Source: Apoda limacodes
Lineage: Eukaryota > Arthropoda > Insecta > Lepidoptera > Limacodidae
Length of the DNA: 64,000 bases
Direction: 5' to 3'
Assembly: GCA_946406115.1 (NCBI GenBank)
Contig: OX291550.1
Coordinates: forward strand, 25,148,722-25,212,721
Of the stretch, positions 11,401-23,800 are shown one piece after another. A program made the position numbers and the translations under genes. The notes below the pieces were generated by a model, which saw nothing but the letters and a program-made list of their open reading frames with translations, ran no database searches and was not told where the DNA came from. The stretch's first letter is position 1, and each line of letters opens with the position of its first letter.

Positions 11401-13010
11401 ACGCCGCCACGTCCTATCCTATCGGACCTAAATCATCTACATCAGGTACTCATAATTTGAATGTTTGGTTGGAAGTGTAACTCTGTTTTAGAATCAAGTA
11501 ATGATGACATGAGAAAATGCTATATATGCTGCATTTTACCCGTCCATCATCTACACATAAAACTAAATATCGTGTTATGTTAGAATGAATCAAAACACAT
11601 TTATAAAGCTTTTGTTTAAGAACATCGTTAACGCACATCATGAAACAGTGCGCGCCACCAACCGCCGGCATCCACGTTTGTTTGTAACCAGGTGGTAACA
11701 ATGTGACTTTAATATCTTAAAATATTCTGTTGATATCTTTAAAGTACATATGTAGATTTAAATTAAATAAATGATTGATTAATAACCATGGTATGTAACG
11801 TTCTCGGTTGTACGAGTCGTGTGGATGTCAAGAGAAAAAGATTTTTTGAAGTTAAATTATAAATAGCGGGTTTAATTGTACTGAAAGTGACTAATCACAT
11901 GTGTATACATATGTTTTAACATAAGTCATCTTTGGTTTTAACGTTACTTTTACAAGAGTATTTCGTTAACTCAATAAAACTGGTACCTATTTTTATCATT
12001 TTGCCTACTTCATAGTGTTGTAGCTTATATCCCAATCAATATCGATAACTTCGATTACCACTTTTTTAGGTTAAAACTAAAAGAATACTTTTATTTCTGA
12101 TTTTTTCACAGGTTTCCCAGTGATCTTGAATCAAAAAAGGGCATGTGCCTTAAATAAAAAAAAGACGATAAATGACGGCTTCACAACATAGGTACACTAT
12201 TGTATATGCTCTTACACATTGAAGATTCTTGCTTTCGTGAGGGATATTCACAAATAATTGTTGAATGAGATTCTAATGCAGAGTCAACATTTCTAAATCG
12301 GCAATCATTTTAGTGCAAAAAAAAGTAGTATAGGTATAAAATTATATTTTAAGTGGAATGTTGTATTCTGATCTTAGATAATCTCAAAATTGTCTATGAG
12401 AAGTATGTGATTACAGAATTTAACACTTTCTTATTTCAAAAAATATAACTTCCTATTTTATTTATTAATACGGCTTTTGACAAAACTCATAAAAAACCAT
12501 GACAGTATAGTTAAATAACTTTTTTTTAAATGTACACAATATTTTTAAAATGAACAAAACAGTGTAAATTTATTTTTCCCTGTCTACATACATTTTTAAC
12601 TTTATACAGATTTTCTTGTAAGAATGGAACCCAAAAAATTGGCCAATTGAATGTCGTAAAGTGAGAGTGTTGCCGTTATATGAAAAAAAAATCTAAACAG
12701 ATTCTATCGAAAACAATTTTAGCTGAGAATATTGATGAAACTCTAATATTGTGACTTTTTTTAGAACACGTAGTTAAATCATACAAAAGTCTGAAATGAC
12801 TTAAAATGTATATGGGGCAAAAAAATATTTTATATTGTTAGTCTATTTTAAAATAAGTGGTATACCATGAAAAAATTAAATATTTTACTTATTTTTTAGT
12901 TTTCTATGAATATACCTACACAGTATATAAAATTTCGGCACTAGCAAATTTTGTCGGACATTCACAGACAAAAAACAGGAATACAGACTAAAAGCTAGTT
13001 AATATTGCAT
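11401..13010. other. AT-rich intergenic, no supported gene
   Basis: No open frame with plausible coding character and no repeat family that I recognise. Several short poly(T)/poly(A) runs only. Confidence 0.45.
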
Positions 13011-13012
13011 TA

Positions 13013-13165
13013 TCGGCTCCGTGAATCAATGAGTAATGACAATGTCCCGGCCACTGAGTCGTGGGGAGTGGGTTTGATTCCCGCACAAGACAAACATTTA
13101 TGTGATGAATTTTTGTGTTTTTCTTGAGACTGGGTGTTTCCTACGTATAATATGTACGCATTAAC
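13013..13165 (+). mobile_element. tRNA-derived SINE fragment
   Basis: Contains a B-box-like sequence ('ggtttgattcccgcacaag') followed by 'acatttatgtgatgaat' and 'gagactgggtgtttcc', the layout of common lepidopteran tRNA-derived SINEs. The A-box region is decayed. The same body family, better preserved, is at 36262-36535 on the - strand. Confidence 0.55.
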
Positions 13166-13553
13166 AAAAACCTTTGTTTAGTTTGGAACCAGATGGTGTA
13201 ATGTCCAGAAATATTTATTGTCTAGTTTATTTTTAAAGTTTCAAATCACTAGCTTATCGAAAAGTTTGTTTAAAATTGATTGTGAATTTTAACTCGAACT
13301 GACAGATATGAAAGAAAGTTACAAAAAGCTAGTTATGAATAAATACGTATTTACTTTTGCCCAAATATCGGAAAGATGCATAAAATCCCATAATTGCGCT
13401 GGATAAAAAGTATCCTTTATCCTTCGACTCATAGACTGTATCGAACTTTGTATATTACCTACATGGTATTTTGTTACTTCAATTTTGCGTGAAAGTAGGA
13501 CAAATCAATAAACAAACTTTAAAGTTTTCGTATAATTGATGTGGAAAAGTGAG

Positions 13554-13809
13554 TGGTAGATTTATTATTTACCACGAAACACAACACTACAAGAATAAAC
13601 GTTTATATAAGCTGAACTGCTGTTTTATTTGTAGCTAGTAAAATAACAAAACAATAATTGGTAAATGATAACAATTGTAAATATATCTAAAAGTGACAAT
13701 ATATAAAACAACACGTTGCTAGGAAACCTAACGTTCAGTGTCAGATGTTAAACATGTCTATGTCCAATCATTAGAGCAAAGAGTTTGTCATAGAAACATA
13801 CAGTCTTCA
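13554..13809 (-). repeat. LTR of a copia-like element (3' LTR)
   Basis: A 256-bp block whose ends are TG (13554) and CA (13809) on the + strand. It directly abuts a polypurine tract of the - strand ('gttgggagggtg', 13810-13821), which lies next to the copia RNase H end. Inside it on the - strand is a TATA-like 'ttatataaac' (13601-13610) followed by 'gtttattcttgtag', as expected for U3/R. No 5' LTR is seen, so a target-site duplication cannot be tested. LTR boundaries are inferred from one copy only. Confidence 0.55.
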
Positions 13810-15340
13810 CACCCTCCCAACTTTTTTCAGGATCGAGAGATTCTGTTTAGACCGACTCTTTTGCTCAAATCTTGTAGTCTAGGTTCGTAGAGTGGTTTGG
13901 TCAGCATGTCAGCTAGCTGTAGCTCTGAGGACAATTGCTTCACTTCAAGTTCTCCGTTAGCTACACATTCTCTGACGAAGAAATGCTTCAGTTTTATGTG
14001 TTACGTGAGCTTGTGGTACTCGTACTTAGGGTTCTGTGAAAGCTTGATTGCTGACTCGTTATCAAGGTAGAGTGTAGGCTTGTTCAACTTCATCAGTTCC
14101 TTAAGTAGGCTGTTTAGCCGTTCTTGAGAAGCCTCACTGGCTGCGATTGTTTCTGCTTCGGTTGATGAAATCGATACAACCCTTCGGCGTTGCGATCTCC
14201 AGCTTATAGCAGCTCCGGCGAGTAAGCACACAGTACCAGATTTAGACCTGCCAGTTGATTGATCTCCAGCAAAGTCAGAGTCACTATAATAAAGTATGTT
14301 CTCTGGTGTGTCCTTCGTGTACCAATATCAGAGCTTCCTTTGAGATAGCGCAAAATTCGTTTAGCATGTGCAAAGGCCTTTTCAGTTGGCGCTTCAAGAT
14401 GTCTTGATGCCATTTCAACAGCATAGGAAATATCAGGCCTTGTGGCCACTGCTAAGTATGTCAGTGCACCTACGGTCTGCCTATAAGGAAAGCTTGATTC
14501 AGCTTGTGTTTGTTCTCCTCCTCCTCCCATGTTTTCTTTAACAATAGGTGTCGGTGCAGACTTGCAGTTACTCATGTTGAATTTTTGTATGAGTTACGTT
14601 GTATAGGATGTTTGAAGGAGAGTGATCTTATTATCCACTTTGCTAATCTCCATTCCAAGAAAATATTTAGCAGGAGACGTTCTGATCTGTAGTCTCTTTT
14701 GTAGCTCATTACTAAATTTGGTTTCAGCCTCAATATTATTGCTGGCTACGTGTCCGGTATCAACTTATAAAGCGATATGGACTTTCTTTGTCCCTCTTAC
14801 TCTTGTGTCATTGACATGAGAATGTTTGTAGAAGTTATTTCGTAGAAGTTTTTCTTCAGTATTTTAACATCTTTTGAGATGACTGTCTGGCGCTCAGTTG
14901 GAATGTAGGATGTATGCTTTGCTGATTTCTGAATAACCGACAAACAAACAAGGTGACGCTTTCGATGCGAATTAGTGTCCTTTGGGACCTTTCTTCAGAA
15001 CAAAGGCTTAAGATCCAAACGGGTGTAAGTGGTTGACGCAGGGCTTTCTTACTACCCATCGTTCGAATGGAGTTTGATTTCTAATAGCGCTGTTGATGCT
15101 TCTGTTTGCCAAATAGTTTGCTGTATTAACTGCTTCAGCCCATAGATGCATCGGGGCTTTGCTTTTTTCCACTAATGTCCGATTCTTCCGTTCTGCAAGT
15201 AGGATCCGTAGGGTGCCGATAAACGTTGTGCAATCCCGTTTGCCTTTAGATGGTTTTGAATTTCTTTGTTTATGTATTCTGTGCAAATTTTATGTGAGTT
15301 GTTTTTGAAGTGTTTGTGTCCATAAACCTGTTTATGTGTA
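13810..15340 (-). mobile_element. degenerate Ty1/copia pol fragment
   Basis: Read on the - strand, pieces of a copia polyprotein appear in order: integrase C-terminal part (PMHLWAEAVNTANYLANR, about 15270-15060), a strongly shortened middle, the end of reverse transcriptase (FLGMEISK-like region near 14680, then TRPDISYAVEMASRH at about 14430), and RNase H (SSTEAETIAASEA, YLDNESAIKLSQNP, ADMLTKPL, 14230-13870). Frames are broken by several indels and stops, and most of RT is missing. The protein of the full element would be a Gag-Pol polyprotein for retrotransposition; this copy cannot make it. The order integrase-RT-RNase H is diagnostic of Ty1/copia. Confidence 0.85.
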
Positions 15341-17500
15341 CTCGCACGTTGTTCTCTTCTCTTTAAGTGAGTATCAGCTGTTTAAGAGGTGACGTTTATT
15401 CGAGCTATACTTTGTATATTGTACCTATCATAGATAGCTTCAACATACAACTCGGGCGAGTGGTGGACTGGAGATTGCTAACCTTTTTTTAAAAGAAATA
15501 AGATATACATTTCGGTTTCGCGACAAACGATGAATTTCATACGTTATTTCAAATGCGCAATGTACGTCTTATTTCTATGGATTTCAAACGAGAATTGGGC
15601 TTAAAATATTTGATTGGTTTACGGTTACGGACTACAAATGGGGGCGCTGACAAAAAAATATTTTTTTCAGTCAGTTTTATGAAACCCTAGCTGTTAACTC
15701 GCCCAAGTTGTACACATAGCGTAGCGTAAAACTCCGGTCTGTGGGTACACATCTATATATAAGCTTTTTGACTGGTACCTATAGTCAAAATGGTGGCATT
15801 TCACTTGTTTTGGCCTACTACAAAGCTGTCTTTGTCTCTTTTTGTCATGCATTTGGTAACTTTGTGCATAACATTTTGTTTGCTGTTACAAAGGACATGA
15901 ACAGTTGCTGTAGTCGTTCTTTTACGTCTATGGATAATATAATGGTGGAAAAATAGAAAATGTTGGATATAACCATTTAAAGAAGTGTCCATTTACGAAT
16001 TTTAAGATTCCAGTTGGTCTTGGAAAGTCATACAATTGCAAAAGAGCAGGTCAAATACTTTTTTGGCTATTATATAAAGAGCGCTTGAATCACTGATCCG
16101 GCAAAAACGGCTAGATTTCATAAACCTGCTGCAAAGGCTTAAACAAGGGTCTAATCTAATCCTGCTAAAATCGCAGGATCCTGCTAAATCTGGTCACACA
16201 GTTGCAAGTTGTTAAAAAATAGCCTTAATAAAATATAGTTTAGCGCCATCTACAGAACTATAACCAAATTATTTAATATTGTTATGCCATCTTTAGGGCA
16301 ACCTTAGCACTACGAAACTAATAATGGCGGTCATTATTTTTTTTTGTAACAATGTACTCTATGGTCATTATTCGCGGAATGTGAGAGATTGTTGTCATAA
16401 ATCACATTAACTGCATTTTTTGTATTTAATTGTAAATTGCAAAGTTTTGTTACTTCTATACAATGACGCTTATCATTTAAAGGTGAGTCCATATCTCTAA
16501 TATTTACTACGCGTGTGAATATCCGTGACCTTATTTCAATTTCGTGTTCTGTCAAGCGGTACTCTCTCTTTGTACCGTTAGACAAGTCGCATGCATGGCT
16601 GCTTGAGTTACGTTGAAAGAGTGCCGTTTACTCGCGAGGACTGTGTTCAACCCCTCCTCTCGCGTTTTTCCTGACGGTGGTGGAAAGAGCCCGACGGGAG
16701 TGATTTGGTGTATTCAGCACATGGAGGGGATCTAGCATCTTGGTGGGGATGTGTTGCATCGTGCGTGATGGACGCTCCACGGGCTTTTCAGAACTGGTAG
16801 GGGTGAATAACCTTCGATTTCTGTCTGGTACCGCCCACCACCATACGTTCAAAACTTTGTAACTTTGACTAAATTCAAACACATGCATCAACCCTTTCTC
16901 AAATGTAGTATTTGAGCTTTAAATTTTACAATGTCTCTGTACCTTTGTTTTAATTTTTTAATGGAGAAAAGAGGTTTTCCAATAGGCATAACTTAAACTC
17001 AATTGATTAGTTAGTCTTTAACAATAAAGTACCTGACAAGGTTAAATTTAATTATGGAAAGCTTTGTTAACAAAACTTAAGACAATAATAATTAAATAGT
17101 ACCTACTAAAACATAGTGACACATTTTTAGACTTTCTAAATAATATTACACAATCATATTAATTATAGTTTTTGCATAGTGGATTCATTAGTACTTAATG
17201 ATGACAAGGAACCTAATTAAATTAAAATCATGAAATTGCACAAACTGTTACCTACATTAATTATGTGCAAATTTGACCAAGTGAATGCAAAGACTTCTGT
17301 CTACTCAATGAGCTAGCATTCTACATTCTGCATGAAACTGCAAACATCTAATGATGCTTTGTAAAAGTATTGCTAAGAGAAAGTGAGTGTCACTTTAGAG
17401 CTACACGCACATATACACATGCATTAAGTTCCACATTCAAGCAGTGTGTATAACTTGTTGGTTGACTATCAAGTCTGCATAAAAACTTTCTTTAACCTAC
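15341..17500. other. intergenic upstream of ZF-A, no supported gene
   Basis: No protein that I can support. A more GC-rich block at about 16590-16870 ('cgggagtgatttggtg', 'ccgcccaccaccatacg') stands out from the AT-rich surroundings and could be an old repeat or regulatory DNA; no match is recognised. Confidence 0.35.
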
Positions 17501-17758
17501 TTTCTTATTTGTAGTGTAATCTTTTGCCTCTCACCATCATTGAGATTTGATTTTAGTGTAGTGCTGTGTGTGGTGGTCAGTAGTGGTATGTGCCCTACCA
17601 TTGGGATCCCAGTGTAGTCCCGCGCGTGTCGGCGTCGCGGTGGTGGGATAGTGGGATGTGGGGACACCCATGCATAATATTTGTGGTCTAAGTGGGACAT
17701 TGCTTTTGGTTTTGTTTTTTTTCTCCCGCTTCATCGTCAAAGTGGAGGGTGTTAAGCC
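17500..17758 (+). promoter_or_regulatory. probable promoter/5'UTR region of ZF-A
   Basis: A relatively GC-rich stretch ('gtcccgcgcgtgtcggcgtc' near 17616) immediately precedes the proposed first coding exon. An in-frame TAA at 17753-17755 lies directly upstream of the start ATG, fixing the 5' limit of the coding frame. No TATA box or initiator is claimed. Confidence 0.35.
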
Positions 17759-17802
17759 ATGTGTGACATGCAGAAAATGCCCACCAGAGAAGATGCCTCT
17801 TG
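17759..17802 (+). CDS. ZF-A coding exon 1 (start exon)
   Basis: Encodes MCDMQKMPTREDAS plus two bases of a Cys codon; donor 'gtatgg' at 17803. Joined to 18876 it reads ASCDEDPEMNF without a stop. TAA sits in frame two codons upstream. The exon is shorter than the open frame that overlaps it in another phase, which does not splice in frame. Confidence 0.6.
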
Positions 17803-20800
17803 GTATGGGTTTAATGAGATTAAGTAATACAAAATATTTATTATTTATTTACTAAATAAACAAACATGAAAAACTATTGTGATTCTAAACACTTCCTTAA
17901 ACATTTTGTGATATTATCATATCATATATAATTATTTATTACTATACTTTATATTTGTATTACAGCAAGCAGTTAAGTAGACCTAAACCTATGAAATTGA
18001 TGTGAATTTACACCACTTTAATATGAAATTAATAACATACATAGATCTAGAAAAACAACTTATGTTAACTTAAATTTACTGAAAGCCTTTTACTGACACA
18101 AAATTTGCTTCCTACTTTCACTAGTTGAATAATAGACTTAGCATGTAAGGAACTAGAGAAAGTGGAGGTCCCATTCTTTTTATTTTCTCAAGTTTTAAAG
18201 TATTTGTGTTTATATTATTATCTACTCATAGTACATCAATTAGAAAGATGATCAGAAAATGTTGCAAAATGGGGAAATGTTGTTATTAGGTAGTAAGATT
18301 TATTGCTTCAATAGAACCTTTGAAAGACATTTTACTCTTACTGGAAAAGACGGTGTTGTATGAACATTTTATTTAATTTACGGTACTTTCTAGCGCAAAC
18401 ATAATAATAGTTCCAAAATTATCAAACACTAAACTTCAAAATGGGTCAGAATCTCTTCTCTTCCTTTTCTTTAGTAATAAATATCTTTAAAGTAAAGAGA
18501 TCTTTTTATCCAACACAAAGTATGTCAAAATTTTTGAGAATGCTCTAAAAGTAAATAGAAATTAACTTCTTATCACTATTCAGTAATCATTCTCTAATTT
18601 CACCCCTATTGCAATCAAAATATAAAAAACTATGTGTCACATGATTGCCATATTTACTAAATTTGCAAGCTAAAAAACAGGTTCTTAATCGAAAGTAAAA
18701 GAGCACAACTTTTAATATTGTATTGTATGCACTGGCTACTACTGCTGACATATATTCCATGCTTAATTGTTATTATTTCATAATAAGTACCAAGAAATAT
18801 TATTACAAATACTTATGTGAACCATTGTAACATAGTATCACTAGTAATCAACAATTTAAATAATCTCTTTTTCAGTGACGAAGATCCAGAGATGAATTTC
18901 ACAGCATTTTCAACTGCTGGGGCTACGGGCACCCACTTTGTTACCACTGGTGGACAGATACCAGTAGCGAAGATACAACAGAATGTTGCTAGCAATGGTA
19001 CTACCATTTCACAGGTACACACACTATCTTTAACCATTTAACTGTTACATGCTTGACATTGGCCACTTATACAAAATGTTGAAGTGGCGCTAGTTGGGTG
19101 GTCACTGCCCAATGGTGGGCTTTGAGTACTTGTCATTCTCATTCAAAATGTAAACTTATAATAAAATTGTTAAATCAGCCTGTAATAGGGCTTCATCTCC
19201 TAAATGCACATTACTAATTAAACTGTAAAGTGCAATAATTTCCACAATTCTTATCACAGGTTGTGGGAATGGTGGGCGGCATGGGTGAAGGAGTACAGTA
19301 CATGAGAACGTTGGATGGGGGTGCTACTCTGCAGGCAACTCCACAGATTATCTCACTGCCAATAACCTTGCCTGGAGCAAAGCCAGGTAGATTTCAATCT
19401 ATTTTATTTTATTCTATTTTATTCTATTTTATTGTACTGTACTAGGGAATAAATAGCTGTTCTCAGTGTGGGATTTGTATGGCAACTCCTTGATTATAGT
19501 AAGAAGGATTGCTATATTTGTAGCTAAAATTCAGTTATATTCCTACAAGATATTTTATTCCTGCCCTGTCTCTTTAACTATGTTTGTGCAAAATTTAAAC
19601 TCAATCGAATGCTCTTGTGACATAAAGAAACACAAACCCAATTTTAGCATTCATAATATTAGTGTTGATTACCCCAATACTCATAAGCACAATTATATTT
19701 ACATGAACAAGTGAAATTAAAAATCCCTTTATCCTGATGGTTCTGTATGTTTTTTCACCAATTCATTAAATTTAACGCTTTTATTTGGTTGATTTTCAAC
19801 ATATATTATTTCAGGTACACTTCAAACTTTGTAGTTAGGAAGGGGCATTAATGTTTAAGTATTCTTTTTTATTAGTGCAATAATATGGTTTAAATTGAAG
19901 GAGAATTGTTCTAAAACAAATCTGTGAAATATTATAGCAAGTGGAGTATTACATAAAAGTAATTTATTACCAATCTAAATTTCACTTCCCAGACCCCCCT
20001 ACTGGTAAAGTTAAGTGTGGGTTTACCTATATGCAGCACCAGCAGGTGTGAATTAAAACTTATTGTCTTAATGAGACTCTGTAAAAGGATAGCAGATTGC
20101 TTCATGTATAATACCAGACTTTTTAATCAAGCCTAGAAACAGGAAACAGACAACGTTGTCATTGAAATTTTCAAGGTGCGAATTTTTAAAATCTAGGTAA
20201 ATAAATTTTACCCATATTTTAAAAATCCTTGTATTTTGTTTTACCACAAAACAGTGTGCACATAATACCAATAGGCAGATTAAATAATTTCTCTGACTTG
20301 CTTATCAGGTTTATCATATAAACATTTGCCCTGTTTGCCCCATGCATGTAGGGATAAATAATAAGTATTTTTAGATATATTAACCAGCAGGTTCCGGTGC
20401 CTGGTGGCATATAATAGCACCCAAATCATATGTTAATTTAGATGGACACTTTGCAAACAGATTAAATTGTTTGCAAAATTTATCCAAATCTGTTCAGCCG
20501 TTTATGCATGATGTGTAACAAACATCAAAATGTGTTTACAATATTAGTCTGATATGGAATTCTAAGATTGAAGCGTTTCTATTTTATTAAATAAAGACTA
20601 AAAACTCTTGATGTAACTATTTGTTCTTTTTGAAGGGGATCCCCAACCTACGGTGCAGATCCAAGTGCTGAACCCTAACTTGCTGCAGGCACAGCAGCAG
20701 CCAAAGTACCAAATGCAGATCCCTATACAGGGATTTCAGCAAGGTCAGTATTGAAAAAGAAAACATGTTTTTACATGGGCTCTCATTGCAAACAGTTGGC

Positions 20801-23800
20801 ATTCTTTCTTAGTTGTAAAGACGCTATAGTATAGCGCAATTGACGTGTAATAGAGGCACCCTCTTTTACAAAAACCAAAGTTTAATCACAATTGGATATA
20901 TGGTTTAGGTATACAAACAATAATTCTTACATACAAGATTGTGTAACTTCCAGGTGGTGCAGTACTGACTGTGGCGTACTCCCCGGAGAATGAGTCTGGT
21001 GGCATTCAGCTGTTGGGAAACTCGTTACCTGAAGGTACATGAGGCATTTATTTTTTCTTTGAGTGTCAAAGGATACTAAGTATTGTGATGTTGTCAACTT
21101 GTCAAGTTAATTTTATTAAATTTTAATTCCAAGGAAATATAAATCAAGAAGTATATTAAATGTCTCATTTTGAAGTGAAGTGAGTTTGTTAATTTGACAC
21201 TGCTACTGGAAAGTTATGTATTTAAGAAAAGTGGCGAATGACCAGACAATCCATATAATTAATTTAAATATAAAAAAAAACGAGATAAAAACTTATTTTC
21301 CACTTACACACAATTTTTTTTTTTTTTTCTGTATGACTAATACAGTGTGGCTGATGCAGCCATTACTGCTCTACCGGCGGGACTCAGTTGTCGCTCTTGA
21401 AGTCGTCTCTTCGACCGGTGTCACACACACTAACAAATCTGTTTAAATTCTGTCGTGATATATTTATTTCCTTTTTTGCTTAAAACCATCAAACTTAGGG
21501 TGTACGTAAATATTACTGATAATGGTTTTTAATTGCCAGGGCTTCAAGTGCTTGCAGCATTGCCACAAGAGATGCAGCTAATACAACAGGCTCAGACGCA
21601 GGACAGCAAGGAGCACCTACAACATGCCTTACAACATCAGCAGGTATGTAGTACCACAAGTATATAGCGCGTCGTCTAACGCAGAGTTCCCATAGGTTAT
21701 GGTGACTGCTTACCATTAGGCGGACCGTTAGTTTGTTTGCTACTTTAGTTGTATTAAAAACTTGTCATTGTAACTGATTTGGCGTCTATTTTTGATTGGA
21801 AATTTGAATATATAATTTTATTTTGTTCAGATATTCATAACACCGAACCAGCAAATTTTGATAAACAATGGTGAGGAGCTGAAGCCGCTGGACACCACAA
21901 ATAACAACAATAACAACCCACATCTTCAAAATATTATCATCAAGGAGGAGTTTGAAGAGAATCCTAATGACGACGTGAGTATTGACTACAGTCTTTGACT
22001 ACAACTATGCTAAACTCTAGGTACTAAATGTGTCCTGTGTCCATATGAAATTATAAAAATCAATTTGCAAGTAGATTAAACGTTTTCTTTGCATATGAAT
22101 TTATATTATTTGTCAGTAGTTGATGATGAACTCTTATGATCTAGTGACAATTGTCAAATTAATAAATTAACATTACACTTAGCTGTGACATCAGTTGGAT
22201 TGCTAAACTATTAGCAGTTAAAAATTTATATAAAATTGCTAATTTGATAATAATATATATATTATATACGTTCACGACACACCAACTAAACTGATTTGGT
22301 TGAAATTTAAAATGGAGATAGCTTATACCCTGAATTAACACATTAATTACATTTTATCACAAAAAAACTATAAGTTCCCGCAGGAATTCAAATTATGATA
22401 GTTCTATATTTTTTAAATAAAGGAATTGCTGTAGGATTCCCACGCCGATTACCAAATTTAGCGCGGGTGAAGCCGTGTACAAAATATAAAAAGAAAAATT
22501 ACAAATTATCTTGGAAAATCTATAATTTGCTGCAGGAATACGAATTATTATAGTCCTATATTTCTTATTAGTAAAGGAATTACTGTACGATTCCCACGCC
22601 GATTACCAAATTTAGCGCGGGTGAAGTCGCAGGCAAATTATATTTAAAAAAATAATATTTTTATGCAGGAAAGCTCACAAGGCACAGAAGCGAACGACAG
22701 CTCCACATGGGCTATCAACCCCAGCCAGCACCAGGACCTGATCAAGTATCTGAGCCAGCTGCCACCACAGGTATGCTACACAAGCATAAGGATAGTGCAA
22801 ATTGCAGGAAGGTAATTGTAATGATCCGCGATCTGCAAGTTGTATTACAAAATAGATAAAAATAATAAAAATCTAATTTTAGCGGGTGTTATGTATGTAT
22901 TTATGTATTACGCTTTGATTTGGTGTCAATACAATATAATGCAGCCATAAGTATATTTTAATGTTAGAGCGAGTGCAAAATAAATTTATTAGGTTTTTAT
23001 ATTAAACAAAATATGGCGTATGCCCGTTGTACCCAAATAAGAGTCCTACCCTATTCATTTTATGGTATGGTGGGATATAACGAACTAAAGGTCAGAAGAG
23101 AATTGGGTCTGGTTTCATATATTTTAAAAGTTTGGCGGGAAAAGACATGTAACCCGCAAGTGTTAGGGCGCTTGGCATATTCCGGACAGGTATGTATGGA
23201 GAAGGCGGCGAACGCGTCTGCTGGCCGTACCGCGCTGGTGAACGAATCGGCGCTTCGCACTCTGGACCTATTCTGTTGTGATCTGAGTGAATTCACAAAG
23301 ATGCACTATTTATTATCTGTTCCTGTTATTAGTAAAAAGTAGAATAAGTTAGTTTTATCTACGACTTCGCATTGGGGATATAAAACCAGTAAAGATAGTT
23401 GTAAGTTCGAATGAATGAATCAATAAATAAATAAATAGATATAGCCTTAATCAACAAAAATTTTTTTTTTTAGGTAAACGTATTAGTGACATTGCATTTC
23501 TTCGATATTTTTAAAGTTTTTAAATACCTATTAGTCTATCAAAGGAAATTTCTTTTCTTACAGCAAACTCAGTCACTGCCCCTACCCCTGCAACAATTCT
23601 TGAGGCTCAATACTGTCGATAAGAAACCAGATCAAGTGGAGATAGAAGTGACCGCTATGGAGGAGGATAAGAGTGACATTACTGAAGCCGTACTTGATGA
23701 AGGTATTTAGTTATTCTTTGATGTAAAACATTTAATGTTTCGGGTATATGGGCTTATCCACTTTTTATTATTATTTTATATGTAAGTATTTATTTATTTG

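Noticed and set aside
17658..17855. 65-codon open frame with a hydrophobic start and a CxxC...C motif (CVTCRKC)
   Set aside because: It reads a different frame from the one that splices to ZF-A exon 2; joined at the same donor it meets a stop at once. The overlapping ATG at 17759 fits instead.
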